DNA from: Desulfobacillus sp041396245
Lineage (GTDB): Bacteria > Pseudomonadota > Gammaproteobacteria > Burkholderiales > Rhodocyclaceae
DNA length: 64,000 nt
Assembly (NCBI GenBank): GCA_041396245.1
Contig: JAWKYW010000002.1
Coordinates: forward strand, 258,733 to 322,732
Direction: 5' to 3'
Numbering within the stretch: position 1 is the first letter of the stretch; each line of letters begins with the position of its first letter. Made by a program: the position numbers and the translations under genes. Positions 38,194 to 47,221 of the stretch are shown here, piece after piece. A model generated the notes under the pieces. The model made no database searches. It was not told the origin of the DNA and was given only the letters and a program-made list of their open reading frames with translations.

Positions 38194-39639
38194 TCAGCCC
38201 GTGCCGCCGACGGTCAGCCCGTCGATGCGCAGCGTCGGCTGACCCACGCCCACCGGCACGCTCTGGCCTTCCTTGCCGCAGGTGCCGACGCCCGGGTCCA
38301 GCGCCAGGTCGTTGCCGATCATGGAGACGCGGGTCAGCACGTCGGGGCCGTTGCCGATCAGCGTCGCCCCCTTCACCGGGTGGGTGATCCTGCCGTTCTC
38401 GATGAGGTAGGCCTCGGCGGCGGAGAAGACGAACTTGCCGCTGGTGATGTCGACCTGGCCGCCGCCGAAGTTGGCGGCGTAGAGGCCCTTCTTCACCGAG
38501 GCGATGATCTCCTGCGGGTCGCGGCTGCCGTTCACCATGCAGGTGTTGGTCATGCGCGGCAGCGGCAGGTGGGCGAAGGACTCGCGCCGGCCGTTGCCGG
38601 TGACCGGCACGCCCATCAGGCGCGCATTGAGGGCGTCCTGCAGGTAGCCGGTGAGGATGCCGTCCTCGATCAGCACGGTGCGCTGCGTCGGATTGCCCTC
38701 GTCGTCGATGGAGAGCGAGCCGCGCCGGTCGGGGATGGTGCCGTCGTCGATGACCGTGACGCCGGGCGCGGCAACGCGCTCGCCGATGCGCCCGGCGAAG
38801 GCCGAGCTGCCCTTGCGGTTGAAGTCGCCCTCCAGCCCGTGGCCGATCGCCTCGTGCAGCAGGATGCCGGGCCAGCCGTTGCCCAGCACCACGGTCATCT
38901 CGCCGGCCGGGGCCGCCCGCGCGGCCAGGTTCACGCCGGCCTGGTGCACCGCCTGCTTGGCATATTCGCGCAGCACCGCATCGGTGAAGTAGCCGTAATC
39001 GTAGCGGCCGCCGCCGCCGGAGGAGCCCTGCTCGCGGAGTCCGTTCTGCGCCATGATCACCGTGACGGAGACGCGCACCAGCGGCCGCACGTCGGCGGCG
39101 AGATGGCCGTCGGCGCGGGCGATCAGCACCACTTCATGCACCCCGGCGATGTGCGCCATCACCTCGACCACGCGCGGGTCGGCGGCGCGGGCGAAGCCTT
39201 CCAGGCGTTCGAGCAGCTTCACCTTTTCGGTGTCGGGCAGCGAGGCCAGCGGGTCGGCGGTGCCGTAGAGCGCCGGCGCGGCACGGCCGCGGAGCATCGG
39301 CACCCGCTTGTCCGACCCCTGCGCGGCAATGGCGCGGGTGGCCAGCGCCGCCGAATTCAGCGCCGGCAGGGAGATCTCGTCCGAGTAGGCGAAGGCGGTC
39401 TTCTCGCCCGAGATGGCGCGCACGCCGACGCCGCTCTCGATGTTGAAGCTGCCCGACTTGACGATGCCCTCCTCCAGGCTCCAGGCCTCGGAGCGGCTGT
39501 ACTGGAAATAGAGGTCGGCATAATCGAGGCGATGGCGACAGAGCACGCCGAACACGGAGTCGAGCTGGCGCGTGCTGAGGTCGAAGGGCGCCAGCAGGCG
39601 GGATTCGGCGGTGGCGAGGTGGCTTGCGGAAGTGGTCAT
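38194..39639 (-). CDS. tldD: Metalloprotease TldD
   Basis: This 481-residue TldD subunit of the TldD/TldE (PmbA) protease processes ribosomally made peptides and supports CcdA turnover in E. coli. It has the modified zinc motif LLHEAIGHGLEGDFNRKGSS, an N-terminal YADLYFQYSRSEAWSLEEGI, GVGVRAISGEKTAFAYSDEI, FAHLPLPRMTNTCMVNGS, and the C-terminal GNDLALDPGVGTCGKEGQSV. The ATG at 39639 gives the typical length. It lies downstream of the nitrilase-family gene, separated by a long hairpin repeat; the partner pmbA is not in the window. Confidence 0.95.
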   Translation of the reverse strand: MTTSASHLATAESRLLAPFDLSTRQLDSVFGVLCRHRLDYADLYFQYSRSEAWSLEEGIVKSGSFNIESGVGVRAISGEKTAFAYSDEISLPALNSAALATRAIAAQGSDKRVPMLRGRAAPALYGTADPLASLPDTEKVKLLERLEGFARAADPRVVEVMAHIAGVHEVVLIARADGHLAADVRPLVRVSVTVIMAQNGLREQGSSGGGGRYDYGYFTDAVLREYAKQAVHQAGVNLAARAAPAGEMTVVLGNGWPGILLHEAIGHGLEGDFNRKGSSAFAGRIGERVAAPGVTVIDDGTIPDRRGSLSIDDEGNPTQRTVLIEDGILTGYLQDALNARLMGVPVTGNGRRESFAHLPLPRMTNTCMVNGSRDPQEIIASVKKGLYAANFGGGQVDITSGKFVFSAAEAYLIENGRITHPVKGATLIGNGPDVLTRVSMIGNDLALDPGVGTCGKEGQSVPVGVGQPTLRIDGLTVGGTG

Positions 39640-39659
39640 GTCTTGAAAAAGGTAACCGC

Positions 39660-39765
39660 TTTCAACGCAAAGAGCGCAAAGACGCAAAGGGCGCAAAGAA
39701 AATTATTCATATGTTTCTCTTTGCGATCTTTGCGTCTTTGCGTCTTTGCGTCCTCTGCGTTGAAA
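39660..39765. repeat. Long hairpin repeat, GCAAAGACGCAAAG type
   Basis: TTTCAACGCAAAGAGCGCAA, running on to 39700, is complementary in inverted orientation to the stretch ending at 39765. The element is built of short GCAAAGA units and has an AT-rich loop (AATTATTCATATG). It lies between the nitrilase-family gene and tldD. It is of the same architectural class as the repeats at 4117 and 6811. Confidence 0.85.
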
Positions 39766-39779
39766 GCGTTTTGGGTTCA

Positions 39780-40583
39780 TCAAACAAATCTCCGGTGCTC
39801 CAGCGCAGGAAGCGAAGCGCGCAGTTCGGCGATGCGGGCGGGATCCATTTCCGCCGTCACCACGCCGGGGCCGCTCGGCAGGCGCTCCAGCACCGCGCCC
39901 CAGGGGTCGACCACCATGCTGTCGCCCCAGGTCCTGCGCCCGCTCGGATGCGTGCCGCCCTGGGCCGAGGCCAGCACGTAGCAGAGGTTTTCCACCGCCC
40001 GCGCCCGCAACAGCACCTCCCAGTGCGCCTGGCCGGTCGTGTGCGTGAACGCCGCCGGCACCACCAGCAGGTCCACCGGCCCCATCGCACGATACAGTTC
40101 CGGAAAGCGCAGGTCGTAGCAGATCGACAATCCCACGCGGCCGACCGGGGAATCGAAGGCGACGGCCTCGCCGCCGGCCTCGATGGTCCGACTCTCGTTG
40201 TACTGCTCGGTTCCGCTGCGAAAGCCGAAAAGGTGGATCTTGTCGTAGCGCGCCACGCGCCGGCCGGCCGCGTCGAAGACCAGGCAGCTGTTGCGCACCT
40301 TGTCCGGCGCCGACGCTTCCAGCGGGATGGAGCCGCCGACCAGCCAGACCTTGTGCCGCAGCGCCGTCCCGCGCAGGAAGTCCTGCAGGGGGCCTTCGTC
40401 CTCCCGCTCCCGCACGCGCACTTTTTCCGTCTCGTCGCCGGAGATGAGCGGAAAGTATTCCGGCAGCGCCACCAGCTGCGCACCGCGCGCTGCCGCCGCC
40501 GCCACCAGGCGGTCGGCCTCGCGCAGGTTCTGCGCGATGTCCGGCCCCGACACCATTTGCACCGCGGCAATCCGCTTCTTCAT
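39780..40583 (-). CDS. Carbon-nitrogen hydrolase (Nit1-like amidase)
   Basis: This 267-residue nitrilase-superfamily enzyme has the catalytic triad E42 (ALPEYFP), K115 (YDKIHLFGF) and C155 (SICYDLRFPELYR). The pattern fits Nit1-type deaminated-glutathione amidases or omega-amidases. In many betaproteobacteria it lies between yhdP and tldD, as here. The ATG overlaps the yhdP stop (ATGA), which gives translational coupling. Confidence 0.92.
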   Translation of the reverse strand: MKKRIAAVQMVSGPDIAQNLREADRLVAAAAARGAQLVALPEYFPLISGDETEKVRVREREDEGPLQDFLRGTALRHKVWLVGGSIPLEASAPDKVRNSCLVFDAAGRRVARYDKIHLFGFRSGTEQYNESRTIEAGGEAVAFDSPVGRVGLSICYDLRFPELYRAMGPVDLLVVPAAFTHTTGQAHWEVLLRARAVENLCYVLASAQGGTHPSGRRTWGDSMVVDPWGAVLERLPSGPGVVTAEMDPARIAELRASLPALEHRRFV

Positions 40584-43500
40584 TGCACGCTTTCCTCCTT
40601 GGTTGCCGCCGCCTGCTGCTGCAGCTTTTCCACCTTGGGATCCACCCAGCTGCCGGTGACGGCGTACTCGAAGGCGAACATCTTGCCGAAGGGGTCCTTG
40701 AGCAGCTTCTGCACCACCCAGGCGGCGGCGCCGACGGCCGGGTTGGCAAGCATGGCGCCGACGGACAGGGTTTCGCCCAGGGCCGGTTCGACGCGCACGC
40801 GCAGGTTCTGCGTCTCGTCGGGAACGCTCACCTCGCCCTGCATGAAGATCTTCGCCGACGGCCCCTCGATCTGCAGGTCCTGCGTGCGCAACACCCCGCG
40901 CGCCACCGTGGCGTTGCCGGTGATGGAATCGAAGGCGAAGCCGTCGCTGAAGATGTCGCGGAAATCCAGGGTGATGCGCCGCGGCAGCGACTGCAGGCTG
41001 AGGATGCCGAGCAGCCGCCCGACGCCGGGATCCAGCTTGTTGAACTGGCCGCGCCCGGCTTCCACCTTCAGGGTGCCGTCGAGGGAGGCATGATCGATCC
41101 GGGTCGGCGCGCCGGCCCAGGACACCTTGCCCGCCAGCTTCGCCGCACCGCGCCTGACGGCGTCGACATAGCCGAGGCGTTCCAGCATCTTGCCGCTGTC
41201 CGCGACATCGAGCCTGAAATTGAGCTGCGTGCCGCCGCCGCCCCAGAAGCCGTCGGACAGCAGGACGCCGTCGGGATTGCTGATGGCCAGCTTGTCCAGC
41301 CGCCAGCCCTTGTCTTCGTTGGTTGCCAGCAGTTCCAGGCGTCCCAGCTTGCGCTCCCGCAGGGTGAAGTCGTCGGCGACGATGTCGAGCCCCGGCAATT
41401 CGCGCAGCGGCTCCTCGGCGATGAGCGACTGTCCCGGCCGGCTCTCGCCGAGGGTGAACTGCTTCAGGCGCGCGCGCAGGCGCCCGCGCCCGGCCGCTTT
41501 CCAGGAAAACTCGCCGGCCACTTCGCGGCTGTCCACCTGCGCCTGCCAGGTGTCGCCCTGCAGCGCCGCGCGCAGATCGACATCGTGGAATGTCCGCTCG
41601 AAGGTGGTCAGCTCGCCGGCGCGCAGGTTGAGGCGGCTGACGGGATGGCCGCCGCCTCCGCCGTCGGCGGCAAACAGCTTGCGCCAGAAATCCACGTCGA
41701 AGGCCGGCACCCTGGCGCTGAGCAGGACGCCCTGCTCGGGCAGGGCCGGCGTTTCGCCGATGCCGATGACGCCGCGCTCGATGACCGCCCCGGCGTTTTC
41801 GTGCCGGCGCAGGAAATGGGCGGCGAGCACATCGCCAAGCGCGATGCGGACCTGGTCGCGCGCCGGCGCCGTGCCGGTCGCCGTGCTGCGTTCGAAGCGG
41901 AAGGGGAGCGCTTCGGTCGAGGTCTTGTTGAACGGCTCGGGCAGGCTCGAGGCGATGCCCCGGAGATCGGACTCCAGGGTGACGTCGGCGTTGCGATTTT
42001 TCACCACGACGGTGCCGTTCCAGTCGGTGCTGCCCGACAGGTGCTCGAACAGGCGATGGTCCGCGGTCTTGCGCATGCCGGCGATGCCCAGGCTGCCCTT
42101 CGCCCGGATGGCCAGCGCGCCGTCGCCGCGGGTGGCGGCATTGATGACGAGCGGCGCGTCGAGCAGCCGGGCACGCGCATCCTTCATGCCGACGCTGTTG
42201 CCGGTGAAGCGCAGGCGGCCATCCACCTCGGTCAGCGGCGGCAGGTCGGCATCCACCGTCAGTTCGTTGCGCAGGAACTGGTAGTCGCCCTCGATGCGGG
42301 TGTCGGCCACCTTGCGCAGGGGCATGGTGAGCTTGATCGACAGGGCGCCGCTGCCGGCGGCGCGCATGCCCTGGGTGAAGCGGTCGATCTTTTCGCTGAC
42401 CGGGCTGTTCTCGATGAAGCGCAGGAAATCGGCCGTCGGCCCCGCCGCGCGGCCGGCGATGGTGATGATTTCCTCCGCCGCCTCGAGGTCGGCGATCTCG
42501 GCCTTCACCCCGGACACGGCAACGCCGTAAACGCTGCCGCGCGAGGCCGTGATCAGCATGCGCTTGCCTTCGAAGAGCAGGTCGCCGGCGATGTCGTCGA
42601 TGCCGGGCCAGTCGGGCGCATAGCGCAGGTCGGCGCCGGCGAACTTGGCCGAGACCTGGAAGATGCCCTGCTTGCCGTCGGCGAAGGGGAAATCCCTGAG
42701 GTCGCCCTTCAGGCGCAGGCGGGCGTTGTCGGCGCGCCCGCCGCTGATGGCGGCGCGCAGCCAGTCGCGCACGTCGCGATTGACCACCAGCGGCATGTAG
42801 CGCCACACCGCTGCCCCGTCGGCGCGGCTCAGGCGTGCCGTCATGTCGATCTCGCCGGGGCCGTCCAGGCTGCTGCGATAACGGCCGGAAGCATTGCCGG
42901 CGGCATCCTTGTTGACGAAATCGAGGCTCTGCAATTGCAGGTCGACCCGCCCCTGCGCCATCGTCCAGTTGAGCCGGGCGCCGAGCTGCTCGAAATCCAG
43001 GCGGGGGTCGGCGAAGACCGTCGGCAGCTCCAGCGCGGCCTGGCGGCTGTCGAGGCTGGCATGGCCGCCCTTTTCGTTGCCCTCGATGTCGCCGGTCAGC
43101 CCGGCGAAGCCGGGAAAATAGCCCTGCGCCCGCAGGCCGAGCTGCTCGAAGCGGGCGCGCACATTGAAGCCGGCCAGCGCGCCGGCCTCGCCGATCCAGC
43201 CCAGCTTGAGGTCGTAGATGCGGCCGCGCGGGGCGTAGTCGCCCAGGGTCTTGCGGCTGCCCTCGTCCAGCGGCAGATAGCCGGCCAGCCGCGTCAGCAC
43301 GTCGAGATCGAGGCCGTTGGCGACCACCTCGCCATGCGCCGGCTGCTTGCCGACGGCCGGCGTCCAGCGCAGGGAAAAGTCGGTCGGCGCCAGTGCAACG
43401 CCGTCGCGCGTGGCCAGCGCCAGCTTGCGCGACGCCACCTCGAAACCGTTGGCGGGCAGGCGGCCGGAAACGCGGCCGTTGAAATGGGCCAGGTCGAGCA

Positions 43501-44443
43501 TGGGCAGCCCGCGCGCCAGCCGCAGCCTGACATCGCGCAGGGCGATGTCGGCCGTCAGGGTATCGAGCCGCTTCTCGGCGAAATCCAGCCACAGCCGCAT
43601 GCCGCCGGCACCCTGCGGCAGTTCGATGGGATAGTCCACCCAGGCGCGCCAGGCGGCCAGGTCGGCGTAGTCCAGCTCGGCATAGGTCCGGCCCTTCCAG
43701 GTTTCCAGGCGGCTCAGGTCCTCGCCGCGGAAGTCGCCGCGCACGTCAAGGCGCGCGGCCAGCTCGCGCGGCGGCACGGCGGTCAGGCCGAAGCGGTGGC
43801 GACGCCCGCTGTTCTGCAGGACGAAGTTGAGCTGCTTCAGTTCCAGCGGCGGCGCGCCGCGCAGCTCGTCCTCCCAGCGGATGGCGGCATTGCGGATGAC
43901 GATGCGCTCCTGCGCCAGCAGCCAGTCGGAGAAGTCGGTCCCGCTCGCCTCGGTGTCGAGCTGGATGCCGGCGATGAAAATGTGACCGTCCCTGTCGCGA
44001 CGCACATGCAGGGTGGGGGCGTCCACCTCCAGCCGGTGCAGCCGCAACTGCCAGTTCCACAGCGAGGCCCAGGACATCTCGGTCTCGACCGTGTCGAAAG
44101 TCAGTCCCGGCCGGCCGGCGGCATCATGAATGCTGAAGCCGCGCAGGGACAGGTGCGGCCGCAGTCCCTGCCAGCGGGTATCGATGCGGGCGATGGTCAC
44201 GTTCAGGCCGACCGCCTGCGAAATGCTTTGCTCGATGTCGTCGCGATGGTTCTCGATGTTGGGCAGCACCGAGTAGCGCAGGACGAGGACGATCAGGGCA
44301 AAACCGAAATAGCCGAGCCAGAACAGCCAGACCAGCGTGCGGCGCAGCCAGGCGGGCAGCCAGGCGAAGCCAAGCAGGCCGGCCAGGCGCCTGGCCAGGC
44401 CCGGGCTGGCCGGTTGCGGGTTCGGGGTCGTATTTTCTTGCAT
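40580..44443 (-). CDS. yhdP: YhdP-family AsmA-like protein
   Basis: This 1287-residue protein has one N-terminal membrane helix (TLVWLFWLGYFGFALIVLVL) and a huge periplasmic region with a DUF3971 and a C-terminal AsmA-like domain. It shows repetitive beta-rich sequence, RFTGNSVGMKDARARLLDAP, and a conserved end GRLLGILSLQSLPRRITLDF, DPFGKMFAFEYAVTGSW. YhdP-type proteins bridge the envelope and move phospholipids to the outer membrane. The ATG at 44443 is used; a TTG precedes it. The gene is divergent from glnE (93 bp) and coupled to the nitrilase gene. One copy of the recurrent 12-base word lies near the 5' end (PGLTFDTVE). Confidence 0.9.
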   Translation of the reverse strand: MQENTTPNPQPASPGLARRLAGLLGFAWLPAWLRRTLVWLFWLGYFGFALIVLVLRYSVLPNIENHRDDIEQSISQAVGLNVTIARIDTRWQGLRPHLSLRGFSIHDAAGRPGLTFDTVETEMSWASLWNWQLRLHRLEVDAPTLHVRRDRDGHIFIAGIQLDTEASGTDFSDWLLAQERIVIRNAAIRWEDELRGAPPLELKQLNFVLQNSGRRHRFGLTAVPPRELAARLDVRGDFRGEDLSRLETWKGRTYAELDYADLAAWRAWVDYPIELPQGAGGMRLWLDFAEKRLDTLTADIALRDVRLRLARGLPMLDLAHFNGRVSGRLPANGFEVASRKLALATRDGVALAPTDFSLRWTPAVGKQPAHGEVVANGLDLDVLTRLAGYLPLDEGSRKTLGDYAPRGRIYDLKLGWIGEAGALAGFNVRARFEQLGLRAQGYFPGFAGLTGDIEGNEKGGHASLDSRQAALELPTVFADPRLDFEQLGARLNWTMAQGRVDLQLQSLDFVNKDAAGNASGRYRSSLDGPGEIDMTARLSRADGAAVWRYMPLVVNRDVRDWLRAAISGGRADNARLRLKGDLRDFPFADGKQGIFQVSAKFAGADLRYAPDWPGIDDIAGDLLFEGKRMLITASRGSVYGVAVSGVKAEIADLEAAEEIITIAGRAAGPTADFLRFIENSPVSEKIDRFTQGMRAAGSGALSIKLTMPLRKVADTRIEGDYQFLRNELTVDADLPPLTEVDGRLRFTGNSVGMKDARARLLDAPLVINAATRGDGALAIRAKGSLGIAGMRKTADHRLFEHLSGSTDWNGTVVVKNRNADVTLESDLRGIASSLPEPFNKTSTEALPFRFERSTATGTAPARDQVRIALGDVLAAHFLRRHENAGAVIERGVIGIGETPALPEQGVLLSARVPAFDVDFWRKLFAADGGGGGHPVSRLNLRAGELTTFERTFHDVDLRAALQGDTWQAQVDSREVAGEFSWKAAGRGRLRARLKQFTLGESRPGQSLIAEEPLRELPGLDIVADDFTLRERKLGRLELLATNEDKGWRLDKLAISNPDGVLLSDGFWGGGGTQLNFRLDVADSGKMLERLGYVDAVRRGAAKLAGKVSWAGAPTRIDHASLDGTLKVEAGRGQFNKLDPGVGRLLGILSLQSLPRRITLDFRDIFSDGFAFDSITGNATVARGVLRTQDLQIEGPSAKIFMQGEVSVPDETQNLRVRVEPALGETLSVGAMLANPAVGAAAWVVQKLLKDPFGKMFAFEYAVTGSWVDPKVEKLQQQAAATKEESVQ
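44097..44108 (+). repeat. Recurrent 12-base word AAAGTCAGTCCC, copy 5
   Basis: This exact copy lies in yhdP, where the coding strand encodes Gly-Leu-Thr-Phe. The flanking bases, GGCCGGCCGG, differ more than in the other copies. Confidence 0.7.
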
Positions 44444-44536
44444 CAATGGTCTGGGCCTGCCGCCAAGTTACAATCCCGCCGGAAGCCCCCCTGCGATAGC
44501 CGATTCTACCTGTAAAAACATCCATATAACGCGCCA

Positions 44537-47221
44537 ATGACCGAACCGACCGACAACGTCGCCCTGCTCGAGCGCATTCTTCCCCTCAGCCGCTTCCTGA
44601 CGCGCCTGCTCGATGGTCGTCCGGAGATCGGCGACGCCCTGCGCGCCGCGCTCCGGCAGCCCTTCGACGCGCAGGCGATGCGCGACTTCCTCGCCGCCGA
44701 GGCGGCGGACGAGGCGGCGCTGCGGCCGGGCCTGCGCCGCCTGCGCGCCGGCGTCATGGCGCGCCTCGTCGCGCGCGACCTGGCCGGGCTCGCCGACCTG
44801 GCCGAGGTCACCGAGACCATGACCGCCCTGGCCGACGTCGCCGTCGCCCATGCCGCCGCCGTGGTCAACGCGGCCCTTGCCGCTCGCCACGGCACGCCGC
44901 GCTCGGCAACGGGCGAAGCGCAGGAACTCGTCGTCGTCGGCATGGGCAAGCTGGGCGGGCGCGAGCTGAACGTCTCCTCCGACATCGACCTGATCTTCGT
45001 CTACCCCGAGGACGGCGAGACCGACGGCGACGGTGCGCGCCTGTCGAATTTCGATTTCTTCACGCGGCTGGGTCGCCAGCTGATCGGCGCGCTCTCGGAG
45101 ATCACGGGAGACGGCCAGGTCTTCCGCGTCGACATGCGCCTGCGGCCGAACGGCGACTCCGGCCCGCTGGTGGCGAGCTTCGACATGCTGGAGAACTACT
45201 TCATCGCCCAGGGCCGCGAGTGGGAGCGCTACGCCTGGATCAAGGCGCGGCCGCTCACCGGCGCGCGCGACGCCGAGCTGGCCGCCCTGGCGCGTCCCTT
45301 CATCTACCGCAAGTATCTCGACTACGGCGCCATCAATGCCATGCGCGCATTGCATGCGCAGATCCGCCGCGAGGTGGCGCGCAAGGACATGGCCGACAAC
45401 ATCAAGCTCGGCCCGGGCGGCATCCGCGAGATCGAGTTCATCGCACAGGTCTTCCAGCTCATCCGCGGCGGCCGCGACAAGGCTCTGCAGGTCCGGCCGA
45501 CACTGCAGGTGCTGGCGCTGCTGGCCGAGCGCGGCATCCTCGACGCCTCCGCCGTGCGCGAGCTGGCCGTCGCCTACCGCTTCCTGCGCAACCTGGAGCA
45601 CCGCCTGCAGTACCTCGACGACGCCCAGACGCACACCCTGCCGGGCAACCCGGCCGACCAGGCCCTGATCGCGCGCGGCATGGGCTTCGGCGAATATGCC
45701 GCCCTGCTGGAAGAACTCGACGACCACCGCGCCAACGTCAGCCGCCACTTCGATGACGTCTTCGCCGATCCCGACCGCGAGGGCCACGACCTGGCCGCCG
45801 TCTGGCAGGACTGCGAAAACGGCGAGGCCGCCCAGGCGCTGGGGCTGCTCGGCTACGGCAACGCGGAAGGCGGCGCCCGTCGCCTGGCCGGCATCCGCGC
45901 CGGCACCCGCTACCGGCAGATGCCGGCGGGCATCCGCGAGCGCTTCGACGCGCTGGTGCCGCGCCTGATCGAGGCCGCGGCGGAAACGCCCGATCCCGAT
46001 GCCACCCTGGCGCGCGGCCTCGACCTGCTCGAGGCCATCAGCCGCCGCGCCGCCTACCTCTCCCTGCTGCAGCAGTACCCGCAGGCCCTGCAGAAGGTGG
46101 CGCGGCTGGTGAGCGCCTCGAGCTGGGCGGCGAGCTATCTCACGCGCCACCCGGTGCTGCTCGACGAGCTGCTCGACGCGCGCCTGCTCGAGGCCGCGCC
46201 GGACTGGCCCGGCTTCCGCGCCCAGCTCGGCCGCGACCTCGACGAGCACGAGCCGGACACCGAACGGCAGATGGATATCATGCGCGAGGCGCATCACGCC
46301 CAGGTGTTCCGCCTGCTGGCGCAGGACCTGGCCGGCCTGCTGCCTCTGGAGAAGCTCTCCGACCACCTCTCGGCGCTGGCCGACATCATGCTCGACCTGG
46401 CCCTGCGCCTGGTCTGGCGCAAGCTGTCGAAGCGCCACCGCGAGGCGCCGCGCTTCGCCGTCGTCGCCTACGGCAAGCTGGGCGGCAAGGAGCTCGGCTA
46501 CGCCTCCGACCTCGACATCATCTTCCTCTTCGAGGATGACCACCCCGACGCGCCGGAGATCTACGCACGGCTGGCGCAACGCATCAACACCTGGATCTCC
46601 AGCGCGACGCCGGCCGGCATCCTGTTCCAGACCGACCTGCGCCTGCGGCCCAACGGCGAGTCGGGCCTGCTGGTGAGTTCCGTCGAGGCCTTCCGCCAGT
46701 ACCAGATGGAATCGGCCTGGGTGTGGGAGCACCAGGCGCTGACGCGGGCGCGCCATTGCGCCGGCGATGCGGACATCGGACGCGCATTCGAGGAGATCCG
46801 CATCGACGTATTGCGCAAGCCGCGCGAACTCGGGGAGCTGGGGCGCGAGGTGATCGCCATGCGCGAGAAGATGGCGGCGGCCCATGCCAACAAGAGCGAC
46901 CTCTTCGACATCAAGCACGACCGCGGCGGCCTCATCGACGTCGAATTCATCGTGCAGTACCTCGTGCTCGGCCATGCGCACGCCCACGCCGAGCTCACCG
47001 GCAACCTCGGCAACCTGGCCCTGCTGAAGATCGCAGCCGGCCTCGGCCTCATCCCGCAGGATCTCGCCGCGCGGGTCGGCGACGCCTACCGCCGCTTCCG
47101 CAGGCTGCAGCACAGCCTGCGCCTGAACGACGCGCCTTACGCCCGCGTGCCGCGCGAAACCCTCGCCGGGGAAGTCGACGGGGTACGGGCACTGTGGCGG
47201 CAGGTATTCAGGGAAGGGTGA
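44537..47221 (+). CDS. glnE: Glutamine synthetase adenylyltransferase/deadenylase GlnE
   Basis: This 894-residue bifunctional enzyme adenylylates and deadenylylates glutamine synthetase in response to PII and glutamine. Two nucleotidyltransferase domains are present: MGKLGGRELNVSSDIDLIFV (N-terminal) and YGKLGGKELGYASDLDIIFL (C-terminal). Each is followed by its DMRLRPNGDSGPL or TDLRLRPNGESGLL motif and a helical linker (GPGGIREIEFIAQVFQLIRG; RGGLIDVEFIVQYL). The length is near the usual 890-950. The gene is divergent from yhdP. A TTACAAT stretch near 44466 could be a -10 element. Its end overlaps the convergent kinase gene by 14 bases. Confidence 0.96.
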   Translation: MTEPTDNVALLERILPLSRFLTRLLDGRPEIGDALRAALRQPFDAQAMRDFLAAEAADEAALRPGLRRLRAGVMARLVARDLAGLADLAEVTETMTALADVAVAHAAAVVNAALAARHGTPRSATGEAQELVVVGMGKLGGRELNVSSDIDLIFVYPEDGETDGDGARLSNFDFFTRLGRQLIGALSEITGDGQVFRVDMRLRPNGDSGPLVASFDMLENYFIAQGREWERYAWIKARPLTGARDAELAALARPFIYRKYLDYGAINAMRALHAQIRREVARKDMADNIKLGPGGIREIEFIAQVFQLIRGGRDKALQVRPTLQVLALLAERGILDASAVRELAVAYRFLRNLEHRLQYLDDAQTHTLPGNPADQALIARGMGFGEYAALLEELDDHRANVSRHFDDVFADPDREGHDLAAVWQDCENGEAAQALGLLGYGNAEGGARRLAGIRAGTRYRQMPAGIRERFDALVPRLIEAAAETPDPDATLARGLDLLEAISRRAAYLSLLQQYPQALQKVARLVSASSWAASYLTRHPVLLDELLDARLLEAAPDWPGFRAQLGRDLDEHEPDTERQMDIMREAHHAQVFRLLAQDLAGLLPLEKLSDHLSALADIMLDLALRLVWRKLSKRHREAPRFAVVAYGKLGGKELGYASDLDIIFLFEDDHPDAPEIYARLAQRINTWISSATPAGILFQTDLRLRPNGESGLLVSSVEAFRQYQMESAWVWEHQALTRARHCAGDADIGRAFEEIRIDVLRKPRELGELGREVIAMREKMAAAHANKSDLFDIKHDRGGLIDVEFIVQYLVLGHAHAHAELTGNLGNLALLKIAAGLGLIPQDLAARVGDAYRRFRRLQHSLRLNDAPYARVPRETLAGEVDGVRALWRQVFREG

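Noticed and set aside
40583..44515. 1310-codon open frame opposite yhdP
   Set aside because: It is a shadow of a gene with a recognisable N-terminal anchor and C-terminal YhdP motifs; composition is typical of antisense frames in GC-rich DNA.
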